NCBI GenBank assembly: GCA_900539715.1
Contig: UQDA01000029.1
Coordinates: 1-26,602 of the forward strand
DNA length: 26,602 nt
Origin: an uncultured Lachnospiraceae bacterium
GTDB lineage: Bacteria > Bacillota > Clostridia > Lachnospirales > Lachnospiraceae
Direction: 5' to 3'
The position numbers were made by a program, and so were the translations under genes. Shown here in pieces: positions 23,631-26,602 of this stretch; position 1 is the stretch's first letter; each line of letters opens with the position of its first letter. The notes beneath the pieces are model-generated. The model was not told where the DNA came from and did not search any database. It was given only the letters and a program-made list of their open reading frames with translations.

Positions 23631-25703
23631 ATGGTGGAACGGGGGCGTTTGAAAGAATTTTTTCGGGTACGTACCGGGCGGAGGCAGAATGGAAATGGTG
23701 CCGCCGGAGGAGCAGAGGGCAGAAATGCAGCTGCCGGAGAGCGGTGCGAGGCGGAACATATTCTTGTATGTCTGTCGGAATCACCATCCAACGAAAGAAT
23801 TATACGGACAGCGGCAAAAATGGCAGATGCCTTTCATGCAGAATTTACTGCTCTGTATATCGAAACACCGGAATATGCAGTGATGGGAGAAGAGGCAAAG
23901 CATCGTCTGCAGGAGAACATTCATCTTGCAGAACAGCTTGGAGCCAAAGCAGAGGTGATCTATAGCGATGATATCGCATTTCAGATTGCGGAATTTGCAC
24001 GTTTTTCCAGGGTGTCAAAAGTTGTAATCGGACGAAGTACCGCTAAAAAGAATCATATTTTTGGCAGATTAACATTGACAGAAAAGCTGATTTTGAATGC
24101 GCCGAATCTGGATGTTTATATTATTCCTGATACAACATCTGAAAAGGTGATTTATCGCAGCAGAACGAAGCTTGGAAAATATGTTATTTTTTCCGCGTCT
24201 GATATTTTAAAAAGTATCGGTCTTCTTCTTGCTGCCAGCCTGATCGGTTTCTATTTTTATAATATGGGAATTGATGAAGCAAATATTATAACAGTTTATG
24301 TACTTTCGGTGCTTTTGACCGCAGTCGTAACAAAAAATCAGATTTACAGTCTGATTTCTTCTTTTGTCAGTGTTCTTGTGTTCAATTTTTTGTTTACGGT
24401 ACCGAGATTTACACTGCATGCCTATGACAGAGGATATCCTTTGACATTTATTTTCATGTTTCTGGCAGCTTTTATCACGGGCTCGCTGGTGACCCGGTTG
24501 AAAAATCATGCAAGGCAGTCTGCGGGTATTGCTTTTCGGACAAGAATCCTGTTTGATACAAATTGTCTTTTACAGCAGGCAAAGGACAGAGATGATATTA
24601 TTTCTGTGACAGTCAGCCAGCTCCATAAACTTCTGGAAAAAGATATTGTGGTATATATGGAAGAAAAGGGTTCACTCAGGGAGCCAAAGCTGTTTCCGAT
24701 TTCGGAACATCAGAAAGATCAGGAGTGGGATTCGAAAGAGGAACGGAAGGTAGCGCAGTGGACATTTCAGAATAATAAACATGCGGGAGCGACAACCGAT
24801 ATGTTTCCGGATGCGAAATATTTGTATCTGGCAATTCGGGTACAGAATAATGTATATGGTGTGATTGGGATTGCGATGGGGGCAGATTCGCCGGAAGCGT
24901 TTGAAAACAGCATCCTTTTGTCAATTCTTGGAGAATGTGCGCTTGCGCTGGAAAATGAGAAAAACACGCGGGAAAAGGAAGAGGCTGCAGTATTGATGAA
25001 AAACGAACAGCTCCGGGCAAATCTCCTTCGTGCAATTTCTCATGATTTAAGAACTCCGCTCACTTCAATCTCTGGAAATGCAAGCAATCTTTTGGCGATG
25101 GGAGAGGAATTCGACGAGGAAACAAAACGCCAGCTTTATACGGATATTTACGAAGATTCTATGTGGCTGATCAATTTGGTGGAAAATCTTTTATCCATCA
25201 CCCGTTTTGTGGAGGGCAGGCTGAATCTGAATATAACGGAAGACCTTGTTGAAGATGTGATCTCAGAAGCGTTGCAGCATGTAAATAAAAAAAATGCGGA
25301 GCATCATATTACGGTAAAGACGGAAGAAGAGCTGATTCTGGCTAAAATGGATTCCCGGCTGATTGTCCAGGTGATTATTAATATTGTGAATAATGCGATT
25401 GAATATACGCCGAAGGGGTCCAATATCTGTATCAGCGTTAAAAAGAAGGACGGGAAGGTCTATGTTTCGATTGCAGATGATGGAAACGGAATCAGCGACG
25501 AAGCAAAGAGCCGGGTATTTGACATGTTTTACAGCGGTGAGAATACGATTGCAGACAGCCGGAGAAATTGCGGGATAGGGCTTTCACTCTGCAGATCGAT
25601 CATCAACGCACATGGAGGAGAAATTACTGTTTCAGATAATAAACCCAAAGGAGCTGTGTTTACATTTACATTGCCGGCAGAGGAGGTAAAACTGCATGAA
25701 TAA
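23631..25703 (+). CDS. KdpD-like sensor histidine kinase lacking the N-terminal ATPase-like domain
   Basis: A 690-residue paralogue of the protein encoded at 17683. It begins with ~40 Gly/Ala/Arg/Asn-rich residues in place of the KdpD N-domain, then a USP domain (~41-165), a four-helix membrane region (~190-295), a GAF-like domain (~310-440), the phospho-acceptor helix AISHDLRTPLTSI with His471, and an ATPase core with N-box NIVNNAIEYTP, DDGNGIS and GIGLSLC. The USP domain contains SES (49-51), exactly 20 residues, then FTALY (72-76): a perfect match to the SxS-X20-FTAxY pattern reported for c-di-AMP binding in staphylococcal KdpD. AGGAGGAAGG precedes the ATG. The stop overlaps the start of the KdpE-type gene by 8 bases, so kinase and regulator form a two-component pair. 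It should phosphorylate that regulator. Confidence 0.92.
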   Translation: MVERGRLKEFFRVRTGRRQNGNGAAGGAEGRNAAAGERCEAEHILVCLSESPSNERIIRTAAKMADAFHAEFTALYIETPEYAVMGEEAKHRLQENIHLAEQLGAKAEVIYSDDIAFQIAEFARFSRVSKVVIGRSTAKKNHIFGRLTLTEKLILNAPNLDVYIIPDTTSEKVIYRSRTKLGKYVIFSASDILKSIGLLLAASLIGFYFYNMGIDEANIITVYVLSVLLTAVVTKNQIYSLISSFVSVLVFNFLFTVPRFTLHAYDRGYPLTFIFMFLAAFITGSLVTRLKNHARQSAGIAFRTRILFDTNCLLQQAKDRDDIISVTVSQLHKLLEKDIVVYMEEKGSLREPKLFPISEHQKDQEWDSKEERKVAQWTFQNNKHAGATTDMFPDAKYLYLAIRVQNNVYGVIGIAMGADSPEAFENSILLSILGECALALENEKNTREKEEAAVLMKNEQLRANLLRAISHDLRTPLTSISGNASNLLAMGEEFDEETKRQLYTDIYEDSMWLINLVENLLSITRFVEGRLNLNITEDLVEDVISEALQHVNKKNAEHHITVKTEEELILAKMDSRLIVQVIINIVNNAIEYTPKGSNICISVKKKDGKVYVSIADDGNGISDEAKSRVFDMFYSGENTIADSRRNCGIGLSLCRSIINAHGGEITVSDNKPKGAVFTFTLPAEEVKLHE

Positions 25704-26397
25704 ACCCTTGATTTTGGTGGTAGAAGACGATAAATCTGTCAACAATCTTATTACGACAATTTTAAAAACGCATGATTACAGATATCTGACTGCATCTAAC
25801 GGAGCAACGGCAGTTATAGAGGCGTCTTCACATAATCCGGAAATTGTTCTTTTGGATCTGGGGCTTCCGGATACGGACGGGGTGGAGGTGATTAAAAAAA
25901 TCCGCTCGTGGTCTAACATGCCGATCATCGTGATCAGTGCGCGCAATGAAGATAAAGATAAAATAGAAGCATTGGATGCGGGGGCGGATGACTATCTGAC
26001 CAAGCCCTTTTCTGTAGATGAACTTTTGGCAAGGCTGCGTGCAATTACAAGAAGAATATCATCGATGCCTAACCAGACGATGGCAGAGGCTTCTTTATTT
26101 GAAAACGGGGCGCTTAAAATCAATTATGCTGCAGGATGCGCTTATTTAAATGATGAAGAGATTCATCTGACGCCAATCGAGTATAAGCTTTTATGCCTGT
26201 TGGCGCGCAATATCGGGAAAGTGCTGACACATACTTTCATTGTGCAAAATATCTGGGGGAACAATGGAGTGGATGATATTACATCTCTTCGGGTATTTAT
26301 GGCGACACTTCGGAAGAAGATTAATTGTGATCCGAATACACCGCAGTACATACAGACGCATGTAGGGGTCGGATATCGAATGGTAAAAATTGAATGA
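25696..26397 (+). CDS. kdpE: KdpE-type response regulator (OmpR family)
   Basis: A 233-residue regulator with an N-terminal receiver domain (acidic pair EDD at 10-12, phosphorylated Asp54 in LLDLGLPD, and TKPF) and a C-terminal winged helix (LTPIEYKLLCLLARNIGKVLTH, then TSLRVFMATLRKKI and VGVGYRMV). The winged-helix end and overall layout fit KdpE best. It overlaps the kinase gene by 8 bases. Although it is encoded in the ktr unit and not beside kdpFABC, the shared operator-like element at all three potassium promoters makes it the natural candidate for controlling both transport systems, including its own unit. Confidence 0.9.
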   Translation: MNKPLILVVEDDKSVNNLITTILKTHDYRYLTASNGATAVIEASSHNPEIVLLDLGLPDTDGVEVIKKIRSWSNMPIIVISARNEDKDKIEALDAGADDYLTKPFSVDELLARLRAITRRISSMPNQTMAEASLFENGALKINYAAGCAYLNDEEIHLTPIEYKLLCLLARNIGKVLTHTFIVQNIWGNNGVDDITSLRVFMATLRKKINCDPNTPQYIQTHVGVGYRMVKIE

Positions 26398-26473
26398 CAA
26401 GCGGACAATAGTTCAGGGCAGGATCAGCGCAATTACCTGTATAAAATAAAAAGAAAAAAAGAGAAAATAAGTG

Positions 26474-26502
26474 TTGACATATAGAACTATATATGATAAA
26501 GT
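26474..26502 (+). promoter_or_regulatory. Tandem promoter 1 at the window end
   Basis: TTGACA (26474-26479), 17 bases, TAAAGT (26497-26502) within TGATAAAGT. The spacer contains a palindrome, ATATAG-AA-CTATAT (26479-26492). It is followed by an inverted repeat TTTGTCG/CGACAAA (about 26506-26529). No terminator was seen between kdpE and this promoter. Confidence 0.6.
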
Positions 26503-26557
26503 ATCGTTTGTCGCCGCGAGAGACGACAAAAACTTCTAAAAAAGAAGAAAAAAGTGC

Positions 26558-26586
26558 TTGACAAAAGCGAACGGTTCTGATAAAAT
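26558..26586 (+). promoter_or_regulatory. Tandem promoter 2 at the window end
   Basis: TTGACA (26558-26563), 17 bases, TAAAAT (26581-26586). An inverted repeat AACGGTT (26570-26576) and AACCGTT (26591-26597) brackets the -10. Two strong promoters about 84 bases apart resemble the P1/P2 pair of a clostridial rRNA or tRNA operon, but the gene lies beyond the window. Confidence 0.65.
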
Positions 26587-26602
26587 CAATAACCGTTGCG
26601 GC

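Overview
The window looks like chromosome from an anaerobic, spore-forming, low-to-mid GC Firmicute, most likely a gut Lachnospiraceae/Clostridia. The reasons are the sporulation genes spoIIGA, sigE and sigG, strong AGGAGG-type ribosome binding sites, sigma-A promoters with 17-bp spacers, and gene families typical of that group. No insertion sequence, phage gene, CRISPR array, tRNA or rRNA gene was seen.

Layout. Positions 3-2380 hold a sporulation block: the 3' end of spoIIGA, sigE, sigG on the opposite strand and converging on sigE, and a YlmC/YmxH-type gene diverging from sigG. Positions 2590-4033 hold an AraC-type regulator and nrdR, the latter with a near-perfect sigma-A promoter. Positions 4037-9043 hold a five-gene oligopeptide/dipeptide-type ABC importer behind a structured leader. 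It is followed closely by yqeG, aroE, a fused shikimate kinase/type II dehydroquinase, and a membrane-anchored SIMPL protein, ending in a clear terminator near 12531-12580.

Positions 12572-26397 form a potassium island. A small membrane protein and a 33-residue membrane peptide precede kdpF, kdpA, kdpB and kdpC. Next comes a KdpD-like protein with the N-terminal ATPase, universal-stress-protein (USP), membrane and GAF parts but no histidine-kinase core. A convergent MATE transporter gene separates this from a second unit: ktrB, ktrA, a second KdpD-like protein that lacks the N-terminal ATPase but has the kinase core, and a KdpE-type response regulator.

The two KdpD-like proteins are reciprocally incomplete. 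Only the kinase-bearing one keeps the SxS-X20-FTAxY pattern reported for c-di-AMP binding in KdpD USP domains. Three promoters of the island (before the small protein, before kdp, and before ktrB) share the element TTTAT-N4-TCTTAAT, placed exactly 49 bp (counted from TCTTAAT) upstream of a -10 hexamer, with no recognisable -35. The simplest reading is one KdpE-type regulon covering a high-affinity pump (Kdp) and a channel-like transporter (Ktr), controlled by a two-piece sensor. The shared operator and the split sensor are the most interesting content here. The window ends in two strong tandem promoters whose target gene is cut off.
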